Assembly (NCBI GenBank): GCA_016791365.1 | Contig: JAEUMT010000027.1 | Location: forward strand, 1-64,000 | Reading direction: 5' to 3' | Source: Hyphomonadaceae bacterium | GTDB lineage: Bacteria > Pseudomonadota > Alphaproteobacteria > Caulobacterales > Aquidulcibacteraceae | DNA length: 64,000 nucleotides | Shown: piece by piece, positions 43,369 to 52,274 of the stretch | Numbering within the stretch: the first letter of the stretch is position 1 | How the letters are laid out: each line of letters opens with the position of its first letter | Position numbers and translations under genes: made by a program | Notes under the pieces: model-generated | What the model was told of the DNA's origin: nothing | The model's input: only the letters and a program-made list of their open reading frames with translations | The model's database searches: none

Positions 43369-44285
43369 TGGGTGTGCTGAGCGGCAAGGTCGTGGTCATT
43401 ACTGGCGCCGGCAACGGCATCGGCAAGGAGTGCGCGCTGCTTGCGGGCCGCGAAGGCGCGAGTGTCGTGGTCAACGATCTTGGCGGCGGGCTGAAAGGCG
43501 AAGACGCAGGCTCAGCCGGGCCGGCTGAGCAGGTTGCGCAAGAAATTCGCGCGGCTGGCGGCAAAGCGGTTTCGAACTCCGATAGCGTCGCCGATTACGA
43601 TGCCGTCGCGGCGATGTTCGAGCAGGCCAAGAAGGAATTCGGCGGCCTGCACGCGGTGATCAATCCAGCCGGCATCCTGCGCGACGGCATGTTTCACAAG
43701 ATGCCGGTGGAAGACTGGAAGGCGGTGATCGACGTGCACTTGCACGGCGCATTCAACGTGACCCGCGCATCGATCGAGCATTTTCGCGAGCAACAGGACG
43801 GTTCGTACGTTCTGTTCACGTCCACCTCAGGTCTGATCGGCAATATCGGGCAAGCGAACTACGCGGCGGCGAAGCTTGGCGTCATGGGTTTGTCCCGGAT
43901 TGTTGCGATGGAAGGCCTGCAAAAGAACGTACGCTCCAACATCATCGCGCCATTTGCCTGGACGCGGATGATTGCGTCGATCCCGGTGAAGGACGAAGCG
44001 AGCGCGGCGCGCGTTGAGCGGATGAAAAATGGCATGCGCGCCGATCAGGTGGCGCAGCTGGCTGTCGCCCTCTGCGCCGATGGCGCCAAGGATACGACGG
44101 GACAAATCTTCGCCGTTCGTGGCAACGAAGTGTTCCTGTTCAACCAACCGCGACCAGTGCGGACGTTGGGCCGGCTTGAAGGCTGGACGCCGCAAACCTT
44201 GATCGACCAGGCGCTGCCGGCGATGAAGGCAAACTACACGGATGTCGGCGCGAGCGCGTCGGTGTTCCCGTACGATCCGGTTTAA
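43368..44285 (+). CDS. SDR-family dehydrogenase
   Basis: 305 residues from ATG 43368. Rossmann motif VVVITGAGNGIGKECALLAG, NNAG-equivalent INPAGILRDGMFHKM, catalytic tetrad around SGLIGNIGQANYAAAKLGVM (Y-x3-K). The long insert after VVNDLGGGLKGEDAG and the RDGMFHKM segment are typical of the 17-beta-HSD4 / multifunctional-enzyme type 3-hydroxyacyl-CoA dehydrogenases. NAD(P)-dependent; fatty-acid or steroid-like acyl-CoA oxidation is inferred. Overlaps the MFS gene by one base. Confidence 0.92.
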   Translation: MGVLSGKVVVITGAGNGIGKECALLAGREGASVVVNDLGGGLKGEDAGSAGPAEQVAQEIRAAGGKAVSNSDSVADYDAVAAMFEQAKKEFGGLHAVINPAGILRDGMFHKMPVEDWKAVIDVHLHGAFNVTRASIEHFREQQDGSYVLFTSTSGLIGNIGQANYAAAKLGVMGLSRIVAMEGLQKNVRSNIIAPFAWTRMIASIPVKDEASAARVERMKNGMRADQVAQLAVALCADGAKDTTGQIFAVRGNEVFLFNQPRPVRTLGRLEGWTPQTLIDQALPAMKANYTDVGASASVFPYDPV

Positions 44286-44296
44286 TGGAGGCGCAC

Positions 44297-44725
44297 ATGC
44301 GCTCTGCTCTCTTTGCGTTATTGCTGCTTGGCGCATGTGCGCAGACAGCACCGACGACGCCCACGGCGACGTCCGGAGCCTCGATTCAACTCTCCGGAAC
44401 GAAGTGGCGGCGGGTCGATGACACCAACGCCAATCCGCACGGCGCTACGATGGACTTCGAGGGCAACCGCGCCTCCGGGTACACTGGATGCAATCGCTGG
44501 ACTGCCGACGTGACGCAGAACGGCGAAGAACTCCGGTTCGGCATGGTCGCTGTCACGGAGATGCATTGCGGCGCGGGTGTGCAGATGGCGACTGAGCGCA
44601 GTTTCTTGCCGGCGCTCGCGGCCGCGCGTTACGCCCACTATGATCGCGACGCGCTGGTGTTGCTCGATGCGCGCCAGAACGTGATCGCGGAATTCAATAG
44701 CGAGCTGCCAGGAGACAGCGAATGA
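44297..44725 (+). CDS. META-domain lipoprotein (HslJ-like), first of a tandem pair
   Basis: 142 residues from ATG 44297 with GGAGG spaced five bases (an ATG at 44285 is less well placed). Signal peptide with lipobox LLLGACAQ (Cys15). META domain: SGTKWRRVDDTNANPHGATM, GYTGCNRWTADVTQNGEELR, GMVAVTEMHCGAGVQMATER. The family includes HslJ, linked to heat shock and novobiocin resistance in E. coli. It overlaps the next gene by 4 bases (ATGA). Confidence 0.9.
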   Translation: MRSALFALLLLGACAQTAPTTPTATSGASIQLSGTKWRRVDDTNANPHGATMDFEGNRASGYTGCNRWTADVTQNGEELRFGMVAVTEMHCGAGVQMATERSFLPALAAARYAHYDRDALVLLDARQNVIAEFNSELPGDSE

Positions 44726-45147
44726 AACGCACTGCCCTCGCTGCGCTTGTCCTGCTTGGCGCATGCGCCGTGAATGACGCGAATTCCGGCAACTCAGACG
44801 GCGCGAGTTCGCCGCTGGGCGTACTCGCCGGCAGCGAGTGGGTGATGCTGAATGAAGCGCGCAGCGCGACACCGCCGACGATCGCGTTCGCGTTGGCGGA
44901 AGATCGCGCTGCTGGATATGCCGGCTGCAATCGCTGGTTCGCGACGGCTAGCGCCAGCGATCAGGCGATCGACTTCGGCGATGTCGGCACAACACGAATG
45001 ATGTGCTCTCCGCCCTCGATGGAAGCCGAGCGCGCATTCGTCACGACGTTGAACGACACGCGCGGCTACCGGATCGAGAACGGCGAACTCGTACTTTATG
45101 ATATCGGCGGCGCTGACCTCGCCCGCTTCCGCCGAACCAATCCATAG
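44722..45147 (+). CDS. META-domain lipoprotein, second of the pair
   Basis: 141 residues. Lipobox LVLLGACAV, then VLAGSEWVMLNEARSATPPT, AGYAGCNRWFATASASDQAI and TTRMMCSPPSMEAERAFVTT, the same META pattern as the gene before it. Probably a tandem duplication that has diverged strongly. Both are expected in the envelope, lipid-anchored. Confidence 0.9.
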   Translation: MKRTALAALVLLGACAVNDANSGNSDGASSPLGVLAGSEWVMLNEARSATPPTIAFALAEDRAAGYAGCNRWFATASASDQAIDFGDVGTTRMMCSPPSMEAERAFVTTLNDTRGYRIENGELVLYDIGGADLARFRRTNP

Positions 45148-45149
45148 AG

Positions 45150-45614
45150 TTACGGCGTCGTCGATATCGCCAACGGCACTTGCCGCGGGCAGCGATCGGT
45201 CTCGCGTTCACCAAGGCAATGCTCGACCGTCGGCGCGGTTGCGCCGGGCGCGAAGGCGATTAGCCACTTTTCATTGAAGTCCATGCGCGTCGCGCTGATC
45301 AGCGCGCCACATTGGATTGTGAACACCGATGAACCGCGATGCGCGGCGTAAATACTGTCGGCGGCGACGTCGTCGGGAACGGTGATGCGCTCGGTGCCAC
45401 GGACCGCGGTGCACGGCGGCGTGAGTTCCGGATGCGCCTGCTGGTACGCGATGAAATGCTGATACGCGAGCACCGGTTGTTGCTCGGGACTGGCCGCCTC
45501 AATCTCCTCATAGAGCCCCTGCGGCGCTGGCGGCGCTTCTTCCGTCGTAGCGGCGGGCTGGCCGCAAGCGACGAGCAAAAGCACGGCGCTGGCGGCTAGA
45601 TATGTGCGGATCAT
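45150..45614 (-). CDS. Lipoprotein of unknown function
   Basis: 154 residues. Signal peptide MIRTYLAASAVLLLVACGQP with lipobox LVAC (Cys17), then a Glu/Pro/Ala linker (ATTEEAPPAPQG) and a domain with four more Cys (TPPCTAV, TIQCGAL, VEHCLGE, DRCPRQV) that could form two disulfides. No family recognised. It converges on the META pair with a 2-base gap. Confidence 0.8.
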   Translation of the reverse strand: MIRTYLAASAVLLLVACGQPAATTEEAPPAPQGLYEEIEAASPEQQPVLAYQHFIAYQQAHPELTPPCTAVRGTERITVPDDVAADSIYAAHRGSSVFTIQCGALISATRMDFNEKWLIAFAPGATAPTVEHCLGERETDRCPRQVPLAISTTP

Positions 45615-45736
45615 GATGTCCTCCCTACCGCCGTTGCACTCCGGCCAGGCGCTTTCGTCAAGCCGTCGGCGGTGTCAGGCTTGTGCCTTGAGGACAGAAA
45701 ACGACGGACCACATTGGCTGGCGAAGGGGTTTTGCC

Positions 45737-46441
45737 ATGATCGAGAAACGTTCGTTTGACAGCTTGGGCCGCCACGACGCCGATTGGCTCGCGGCCCGCT
45801 TCCACTTCAGCTTTTCCGGCTATCACGATCCCAAGCGTGAACGCTGGGGCGCGCTGCGCGTTTGGAATGACGACACGATCAAGGCCCGATCAGGTTTTCC
45901 ACCGCATCCCCATGCGGACATGGAGATCATCACCTACGTCCGCTCCGGCGCGATCACGCATCAGGATTCGATGGGAAACAAAGGCCGGACGGAAGCGGGC
46001 GACGTCCAGGTCATGAGCGCGGGCTCCGGGGTCACACACGCGGAGTTCAATCTGGAAGATGAGGCGACGACGCTCTATCAAATTTGGATCCTGCCGAAAG
46101 AACGCGGCGGCAAGCCGTATTGGGGCGCGGCCAAATTTCCGAAGGACGAACGCGCCGGCACGCTGGTGACGCTGGCGTCGGGCTTCGCCGACGATCAACA
46201 AGCGGGCGCGCTGCCGATACGGCAGGACGCACGCCTCCTCGCGGCGACGCTGAAGAGCGGACAGAGCGTCGCTTACAAACTCGGAGAAGGACGGTACGCG
46301 TATCTGGCGCTGGCCAGGGGCAGAGCGAGCGTCAATGGCGTCGAGCTTGGTCCGCGCGATGGCGCGGCGATCCGCGACGAAAGCGAGCTGCGCATCGATG
46401 CGCGCGAAGACGCGGAGATCGTTCTCGTCGACGCCCCATGA
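45737..46441 (+). CDS. Pirin family protein
   Basis: 234 residues, bicupin pirin. The first cupin carries the family motif FPPHPHADMEIITYVRSGAI followed by THQDSMG and GVTHAEFN, with His/Glu metal ligands (HPHADME and TH). The second cupin is weaker. Pirins include quercetin 2,3-dioxygenases and transcription cofactors; substrate unknown. Stands alone. Confidence 0.93.
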   Translation: MIEKRSFDSLGRHDADWLAARFHFSFSGYHDPKRERWGALRVWNDDTIKARSGFPPHPHADMEIITYVRSGAITHQDSMGNKGRTEAGDVQVMSAGSGVTHAEFNLEDEATTLYQIWILPKERGGKPYWGAAKFPKDERAGTLVTLASGFADDQQAGALPIRQDARLLAATLKSGQSVAYKLGEGRYAYLALARGRASVNGVELGPRDGAAIRDESELRIDAREDAEIVLVDAP

Positions 46442-46602
46442 AGTTGAATGGAACGTCAACTTGGCGCGTTCCTCGATGAAACCTTGGAATGGCCGACGAT
46501 TTACTAGTCGGCGGCGGTTTTCGTGTCGCGAGACCTTCAAAATTTACCAACCGTTTGCACTTTGGCGCGCTTCTAGGCAGGGGTTTAGATGAGGGGCGGT
46601 CA

Positions 46603-47154
46603 GTGGCGACGCTGAACGACATTCATGTACTGGTTGTCGACGACAACAAGCAGATGCGCTTTCTCGTGCGCTGCCTGTTGCGCGCCGGCGGCATCAGCAA
46701 AGTCACGGAAGCTGAAACCGGCGCGCAAGCGTTCAGTGTCATGAGCGCGAGCACAGTCGACCTCATCATCGTCGACTGGAAGATGGCGCCGCTTGACGGC
46801 CTCGCTTTCACGAACATGGTTCGGCGTCACGCGAAGAGTCCGAGCCCCTACATCCCGATTTTGATGCTGACGGCGCATACCGAAATCTCGCGTGTCGCGG
46901 CCGCGCGCGACGCGGGCGTAAGCGGCTTTGTGAAAAAGCCTATCAGCGCGCGGCTCTTGTTCGACCGGATCTCCAATGTCCTGACGGACACGCGCATGTT
47001 CGTGCGCACGGACAGCTTCTTCGGTCCGGACCGCCGCTTTGGCCAAGACCCGCACTATGCCGGCCCGCAACGTCGCGATTCTGACAAACCGGAAACATCC
47101 GAGTCGCCCGCCGTCGACGAACTCGACCTCGACGATCTGCGCTGGAGCGCCTGA
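46603..47154 (+). CDS. Response regulator (CheY-type receiver with C-terminal tail)
   Basis: 183 residues from GTG 46603, with GAGGGG spaced six bases. Receiver domain 1-125: HVLVVDDNKQMRFLVRCLLR (acidic pocket DD), phosphoacceptor D in LIIVDWKMAPLDG, T in LMLTAHT and K in GFVKKPISARLLFDR. A disordered, charged tail (FFGPDRRFGQDPHYAGPQRR...) ends in ELDLDDLRWSA and contains no output domain. No cognate kinase is adjacent. The tail (PDRR) recalls similar single-domain receivers in Caulobacterales. Confidence 0.9.
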   Translation: MATLNDIHVLVVDDNKQMRFLVRCLLRAGGISKVTEAETGAQAFSVMSASTVDLIIVDWKMAPLDGLAFTNMVRRHAKSPSPYIPILMLTAHTEISRVAAARDAGVSGFVKKPISARLLFDRISNVLTDTRMFVRTDSFFGPDRRFGQDPHYAGPQRRDSDKPETSESPAVDELDLDDLRWSA

Positions 47155-47225
47155 GGCTGTGGCGCACACTTGCCAAGGTTTCCACGCGCGCTCAGGTTCC
47201 ACGATCTAGACCCGCGGGGAGTCAC

Positions 47226-47441
47226 ATGGTCCGGGCGTTTTTGTTTGTTGTGCTTGCGGCATCAACCCTTTCAGGCTGCGTGATCGGCGCGGTCGCCGGC
47301 GCCACCGGCGCGGTGGTCGGCGCCGCGGTTGGCGTAACCGGCGCTGTCGTTGGCACGACCGTAGGTGTTGGCGGCGCGGTGATCGACGCGGCCATCCCCG
47401 GTGACGATGACGACGACGATAAGGATGATGACGATCGGTAA
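47226..47441 (+). CDS. Small glycine-zipper lipoprotein with Asp-rich tail
   Basis: 71 residues. Signal peptide with lipobox TLSGCVIG (Cys18), then a Gly/Ala/Val repeat (GAVAGATGAVVGAAVGVTGA) able to form a membrane-associated helix, then an extremely acidic tail (PGDDDDDDKDDDDR). Probably a tiny envelope lipoprotein; the acidic tail might bind cations (inference). Confidence 0.8.
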   Translation: MVRAFLFVVLAASTLSGCVIGAVAGATGAVVGAAVGVTGAVVGTTVGVGGAVIDAAIPGDDDDDDKDDDDR

Positions 47442-47538
47442 ACGCGCGCCGCCGCTCGCGCCGGGGTGTTACGCGAACGTGACTGGCCTATATGTCGGTT
47501 ACTGGCATACTCGCATCAACACAGTTGGGAGCTGCACC

Positions 47539-48027
47539 ATGCAAATCCGTTCTCTTTTGCTCGGCGCCGCCGTGCTCGCGTTCGCCTCACCTGCGCTGGC
47601 AGATACGACGCCGGTTTCCTTCTCTCCGGAATTCCAGACCGCGCTCGAGGAAGACCTCGGCACGCGTGAAGGCGAAGTTCTCAGCACCGCGGTATCCGAG
47701 GCTATCCAAAGCGAACTGGCGCGCCGCGGCGTATCCAATGCAAGCGGCGCGATCGACGTGACGATCGTTGATGCCGATCCAAACCACCCCACGTTCCAGC
47801 AGCTTCTCAATGAGCCTGGCCTGAACATAAATTCGGTATCGATCGGCGGCGCCGAACTTCGCGCAGTGATCCGCCACGGTTCCGGCCAACAAACCGAAGT
47901 TAGTCACCGCCGCTACAACGCGACGCTGGCGGACACGACGGGCGCAGGCACGACGTGGACGGAAGCACGCCGCGCCATTCGCCAGTTTGCAGTGAAAGTC
48001 GCCGACGCCTACACCGCCCCGCGGTAA
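47539..48027 (+). CDS. Exported hypothetical protein
   Basis: 162 residues from ATG 47539 with GGGAG upstream; the upstream part of the frame overlaps the previous gene in another frame and is not protein-like. Signal peptide MQIRSLLLGAAVLAFASPAL, cut after ALA. The mature part (TTPVSFSPEFQTALEEDLGT...) ends in ARRAIRQFAVKVADAYTAPR. No recognised domain. It may be a small periplasmic protein of the DUF-type found beside outer-membrane genes. Confidence 0.75.
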   Translation: MQIRSLLLGAAVLAFASPALADTTPVSFSPEFQTALEEDLGTREGEVLSTAVSEAIQSELARRGVSNASGAIDVTIVDADPNHPTFQQLLNEPGLNINSVSIGGAELRAVIRHGSGQQTEVSHRRYNATLADTTGAGTTWTEARRAIRQFAVKVADAYTAPR

Positions 48028-48105
48028 GTCGGCGAAGCGCTAGGGCGGGTCTCAGGGCCCCTTTCCCCGTTCGCCAAGGCCGCCCTGGCGCACTCTCTTT
48101 TTTTG

Positions 48106-48807
48106 CTATTTTGCCTTTGTTGACGCGTATTCGCGCCAACCTTTCGCGCGCAACTCGCAAGCGGGGCACGTTGCGCAACCATAGCCCCAATCGTGGCGCT
48201 GAGAGCGCTCGCCCTCGTAGCAGGTGTGACTGTGCTCAACGATCATGTCGACGAGCGCGGCGCCCCCTAACTCCTCAGCGAGCGACCAGGTCCGCGCCTT
48301 TGTGAGGCGCATAAGCGGCGTTTCGATTTTGATCGGCGCGGCCAATCCCAGCGAGAGCGCCTGCTCCATCGCATCGATCGTGTCGCGTCGACAGTCCGGG
48401 TAGCCGGAGAAGTCGGTCTCACACATGCCGCCGATGAGCGTGGAGGCGCCGCGCCGATAAGCGTGGGCGGCTGCGACGGAGAAAAACACCAAATTGCGCC
48501 CTGGCACAAAAGTGCTGGGCAATCCGTTGGCAGTCATCTCAATGGCGCGATCCGCCGTAAGAGCGCTCTCCGCCAGATCGCCATATCCGGTCAGATCCAC
48601 CACACGGTCGCTGGCAAGCCGCGACGCCCATTCGGGATGCAAGCCCGCAATCTTGGATCGCAGAATGGGACGTTGCAGCAACTCAACCGCGTGTCGTTGC
48701 CCATAGGCAAAGCCGATAGTTTCGACCTGATTATATCGGCTAAGTGCCCAGGCCAAGCACGTCGCCGAATCTTGGCCGGCGGAGAACAGAACCAGAGCTG
48801 AGGACAT
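48106..48807 (-). CDS. queC: 7-cyano-7-deazaguanine synthase
   Basis: 233 residues. ATP-binding PP-loop [31 protein letters not shown], the motif [20 protein letters not shown], and the Zn site near the end ([20 protein letters not shown], then [11 protein letters not shown]) with four Cys in alphaproteobacterial spacing. It converts 7-carboxy-7-deazaguanine to preQ0 for queuosine. Monocistronic here; no other que gene in the window. Confidence 0.96.
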   Translation of the reverse strand: MSSALVLFSAGQDSATCLAWALSRYNQVETIGFAYGQRHAVELLQRPILRSKIAGLHPEWASRLASDRVVDLTGYGDLAESALTADRAIEMTANGLPSTFVPGRNLVFFSVAAAHAYRRGASTLIGGMCETDFSGYPDCRRDTIDAMEQALSLGLAAPIKIETPLMRLTKARTWSLAEELGGAALVDMIVEHSHTCYEGERSQRHDWGYGCATCPACELRAKGWREYASTKAK

Positions 48808-49166
48808 GTCCGTTTATACCCCGCGAGTCGCGGCCCGCCTCGACATTTGAACGGGCGGCATTGCACAAGCGCCAATAATGGCGGCGCCTGATACCGGTTC
48901 TGGCCGGGGCATATAGGCCAAACGGCCTAGCGGACCTCCATACTGCCCTCAGGGGAGTGTGGCCGCTTCGCCTCAGGGCGAGAGCGGCATGACGCGAGCG
49001 TCAAGTTATACCGCCGAGTCCCGTTGACACTTATAAGGTTAGCGCCTGTTGTGGCGGAACTGGACAGGTAGGGCGCGGGGGGAGCACCCGCTCGTAAGCC
49101 CGACCACGCCTAAATGGTCTGCCGCAGACACCCACAGAAGGTGATCTGGGCACTGGGAGGACGGCG
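48808..49166 (+). promoter_or_regulatory. Upstream region of the TonB receptor gene
   Basis: A 359-base intergenic region. A TTGACA (49024-49029) is followed 17 bases later by TGTTGT, a weak -35/-10 pair, giving a leader of about 110 bases before ATG 49167. The leader contains short GC-rich inverted stretches (e.g. GGGCGCGGGG...CACCCGCTC). No Fur-like dyad, cobalamin or other known riboswitch could be recognised. GGGAGG at 49155-49160 is the ribosome binding site. Confidence 0.4.
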
Positions 49167-51809
49167 ATGAGCAAGAAGTCAAATTGGGGTCGGATTCTGC
49201 TGTCGGGCGCGTCGCTCGCAGCTATGGGCGCACTTTCGTCGCCCGCACTGGCCCAAGATTCAGATGATGTAACCGATGAAATCGTCGTCACGGCCACTGG
49301 CCGCGCCGCCGCAATTCAAGACGTTCCGCTGGCCGTTACGGCCGTCACCGGCGAACAGCTGGAAAACTCAGGCGTGCAGGATCTGCGCGACGTGACGCAA
49401 GTTGCGCCGTCACTGCAAATCGGCACCGGCCAATCGAATTCTTCGGGCACGATCGCCCGTATCCGCGGCATCGGCACGGGTTCAGATAACCCGGGCTTCG
49501 AAGGCGCCGTCGGCATCTTCATCGACGGTGTGTACCGCGCCCGCGCCGGCGCCGCCCTCGCCGACCTTCCCGAACTTGAGCGCGTCGAAATTCTGCGCGG
49601 CCCGCAAGGCACGCTGTTCGGCCGCAACACCTCGGCCGGCGCCATCAGCGTCGTGTCGGCTGGCCCGAGCTTTGAGCCGGGCATGTACATCCAAGGCAAT
49701 TACGGCCTCGATGACCTGGAAGAAGTCGGCCTGGAAGCTGGCGTGAACATGCCAGTGACCGACACGTTCGCCGTGCGCGTCGATGGCGTGATCCGCGACC
49801 GCGGCGGCTACATCGACGACATCATCGTCGGTGGCGACGACGTCAACAGCTCGCAGCGTTGGTCAGCCCGCGCACAAGCTGTTTGGGATATTACCCCGGA
49901 CGCTTCGTTCCGCTTTATTATTGACGGCGCTGAAAGCAACTCAGTGTGCTGCGGCGCGACCTATGTCAGCTACGGCACGACGACGGCGCTGATCTCCATC
50001 CTCACGGGCGGCCTTGGCGCCACTCCGGGCGGCGGCGTTCCAGCCATCAGCCCCGAAGATCGCCGCATGAGCGTGACACCGGGCCGTGGTTACGGCGAAC
50101 AGACCGACGAAGTGGGCTTCTCCGGCCAACTCGATTGGGATCTGGGCGGCATCAACCTGACCTCGATCACCGCTTGGCGCGATTGGGACGCAACGCGCGA
50201 TCAGGACATCGACTTCACCTCGGCTGACATCGCGTATCGCGACAACCTCGAAGTCGGCATCCAGAACTTCACGCAGGAAATCCGCCTGCAAGGTGAAGCC
50301 GGCCGCCTCAACTGGCTCGTCGGCGCCTTCTATGCGGACGAAACCATCGACCAAACCGATCGTATCCGCCAAGGCACGCAAGCTTCGCTGTTTGCCAACC
50401 ACGCTGTGTCGTCCGGTCTCGGCGGCCCGTGCACGGGTTCGGCGGAACTGTTCAACTTCTGTGGCGGCGGCGTGCCGTCGATCTTCCAGGCCGTGCTGAA
50501 CAATCCGGGCAGCCCGGGCAACCCGGCGATGTTCGTCGGCACAATGACGCCAGCGCAATTGCTTGCGGCTAACACTGCGATCGCCACCACCAACGGCGGC
50601 GCGCTGCTTCCGGCATCAGCCGGCAGCGGTCAGCAAGCGGACGTTTGGAGCGTCGAAACGCAAAGCCTCTCGCTGTTCACACACAACGAGATCAGCCTGA
50701 CGGACGACCTCATCCTCACGCTGGGTCTGCGCTACAGCGACGAAAGCAAGGACCTCTCGGCCAACCTCAACGCCGTCAACCCGGCCTGCGCCTCGCTGCA
50801 AGCAATGGAATTGGCGACTATCGGCCTGCTCAGCAACAACGCCGCCGCTCCGGGCTTCCCGCTCGGCATCGTGCGCTTCATCGAAGGCACGTCTTCGGGC
50901 GCGACGGCAATGGCGCTGGCTTGCAACCCGGCCGTCAACCCGATCGCCAACGGCTCTTGGGCTGGTCAACGTGACGAAGAAGAGTTCAGCGGCACGGCGT
51001 CGCTGGCCTACCACCTCAACGACGACGTCATGATCTACGGCGGCTACTCGCGCGGCTACAAAGCGGGCGGCTTCAACATCGACCGCTCGGGCTTCTCGAT
51101 CCGTCCGTCGACGGTAAGCGCATCCTCGCTCAATGTCGGCCAACTCGGCTTCGAACCGGAGTTCACGGACTCCTACGAACTCGGCTTGAAATCGACGATC
51201 CTTGGCGGCTCCACGACGTTCAACGTCACGGGCTTCTACCAACAGATCCACGACTACCAGTCGAACAACTTCAACGGCTTCAACTTCATCACGCGCAACG
51301 TGCCGGAAGTGATCAGCCAGGGCGTCGAGCTGGAAATGAGCACCAGCCCGATGGAAGGCCTCAACCTCAATGCTGGCGTGGTCTATACGGACGCCTATTA
51401 CGACAGCACGGTGGTCTTCAACTCGCTCGACCCGGTGCCGAACACGATCACGGCCGGCGATCCGCTGTCGTTCGCTCCGGAATGGGTGGTGACGGGCGCG
51501 GTCTCGTATCGCGTACCGCTCTCGGCCAATCTCGGCGCACTGTTCTATCTGGACGGTCGCTGGAACAGCGAATACCGCACGCAAACGCTGAACCGCCAAG
51601 CTGTGACGGATCAGGACTCGTTCGCGGTCTTCAACGGCCGCATCGGCATCGGTCCGGAAGACGAGCGTTGGTCGCTTGAACTGTTCGGTCAGAACCTGAC
51701 GGACGAGTTCTACTTCGTCGGTGGCTTCGCGCCGCCGCTGCAGAACTCACAGGTTATCTTCCCGAACGAGCCGCGCACCTACGGCGTCTCGCTCCGTCTG
51801 CAATACTAA
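49167..51809 (+). CDS. TonB-dependent outer membrane receptor
   Basis: 880 residues. Signal peptide with cleavage after PALA-Q (LAAMGALSSPALAQ). TonB box-like DEIVVTATGR, plug domain with DVPLAVTAVTGEQLENSGVQ, LRGPQGTLFGRNTSAGAI, then a 22-strand-type barrel with typical turn motifs (YGGYSRGYKAGGFN) and a C-terminal aromatic (RTYGVSLRLQY). The type is common in Caulobacterales for uptake of glycans or aromatic ligands. Ligand unknown. Single gene with its own terminator. Confidence 0.96.
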   Translation: MSKKSNWGRILLSGASLAAMGALSSPALAQDSDDVTDEIVVTATGRAAAIQDVPLAVTAVTGEQLENSGVQDLRDVTQVAPSLQIGTGQSNSSGTIARIRGIGTGSDNPGFEGAVGIFIDGVYRARAGAALADLPELERVEILRGPQGTLFGRNTSAGAISVVSAGPSFEPGMYIQGNYGLDDLEEVGLEAGVNMPVTDTFAVRVDGVIRDRGGYIDDIIVGGDDVNSSQRWSARAQAVWDITPDASFRFIIDGAESNSVCCGATYVSYGTTTALISILTGGLGATPGGGVPAISPEDRRMSVTPGRGYGEQTDEVGFSGQLDWDLGGINLTSITAWRDWDATRDQDIDFTSADIAYRDNLEVGIQNFTQEIRLQGEAGRLNWLVGAFYADETIDQTDRIRQGTQASLFANHAVSSGLGGPCTGSAELFNFCGGGVPSIFQAVLNNPGSPGNPAMFVGTMTPAQLLAANTAIATTNGGALLPASAGSGQQADVWSVETQSLSLFTHNEISLTDDLILTLGLRYSDESKDLSANLNAVNPACASLQAMELATIGLLSNNAAAPGFPLGIVRFIEGTSSGATAMALACNPAVNPIANGSWAGQRDEEEFSGTASLAYHLNDDVMIYGGYSRGYKAGGFNIDRSGFSIRPSTVSASSLNVGQLGFEPEFTDSYELGLKSTILGGSTTFNVTGFYQQIHDYQSNNFNGFNFITRNVPEVISQGVELEMSTSPMEGLNLNAGVVYTDAYYDSTVVFNSLDPVPNTITAGDPLSFAPEWVVTGAVSYRVPLSANLGALFYLDGRWNSEYRTQTLNRQAVTDQDSFAVFNGRIGIGPEDERWSLELFGQNLTDEFYFVGGFAPPLQNSQVIFPNEPRTYGVSLRLQY

Positions 51810-51832
51810 TCAGCCCAACAGGGCTAAGCCTG

Positions 51833-51866
51833 ACGGCCGGAGCGAAAGCTCCGGCCGTTTTGTTTT
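51833..51866 (+). terminator. Intrinsic terminator of the TonB receptor gene
   Basis: Perfect 11-bp stem ACGGCCGGAGC (51833-51843) with GCTCCGGCCGT (51848-51858), GAAA tetraloop, followed by TTTTGTTTT. This is the strongest terminator in the window. Confidence 0.92.
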
Positions 51867-51893
51867 GAGGCGACGCAAGCTAGCCTCACGCGC

Positions 51894-52274
51894 ATGCAGG
51901 CTGGCGATCTCGACGTTCTGATCGTGGATGATCACGAAGCCATGCGCATGCTGTTGGCGCGCGTGCTGAATAAACTGGGCGTCCGGCAGATACGGGCGGC
52001 TGAGAGCGGCGCCGCGGCGCTCGCGGCGTTAGGCGAACGGCCGGCCTCGCTTGTGCTCGCCGATCGCAACATGCCAGGAATGGATGGGTTTTCGCTGGTG
52101 CGGAATATCCGCGCCGATCCCAGGCTTGGGACACCACGCATCATCATGATCAGCGGCAACGCCGGCGGCGGGCATGAGGACGCCGCACGCGCCGCGGGCG
52201 TGGACATGGTGCTGGTGAAGCCGGTAACCGGCCGCGATCTGGTTGCGGCGATCGAGGTCCTATTCGCGGTTTAG
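51894..52274 (+). CDS. Single-domain response regulator
   Basis: 126 residues, receiver only. DVLIVDDHEAMRMLLARVLN (acidic pair), phosphoacceptor D in LVLADRNMPGMDGFSL, S in MISGNAG, K in MVLVKPVTGRDLVAA. No output domain, CheY-like. Its 3' end overlaps the convergent mmsB gene. Its partner kinase is not nearby. Confidence 0.93.
   Translation: MQAGDLDVLIVDDHEAMRMLLARVLNKLGVRQIRAAESGAAALAALGERPASLVLADRNMPGMDGFSLVRNIRADPRLGTPRIIMISGNAGGGHEDAARAAGVDMVLVKPVTGRDLVAAIEVLFAV

Noticed and set aside
46450-46475. GGAAC...CGTT near the response regulator at 46603
   Set aside because: The spacer is only 12 bases, outside the 16-17 needed for an EcfG-type promoter; GGAACG/CGTTCC also forms a small dyad.
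48820-49166. Possible tRNA or small RNA in front of the TonB receptor
   Set aside because: GGCGGAACTGGACAGG recalls a tRNA-Leu start, but no cloverleaf, T-loop (GGTTCGA) or anticodon arm could be built.
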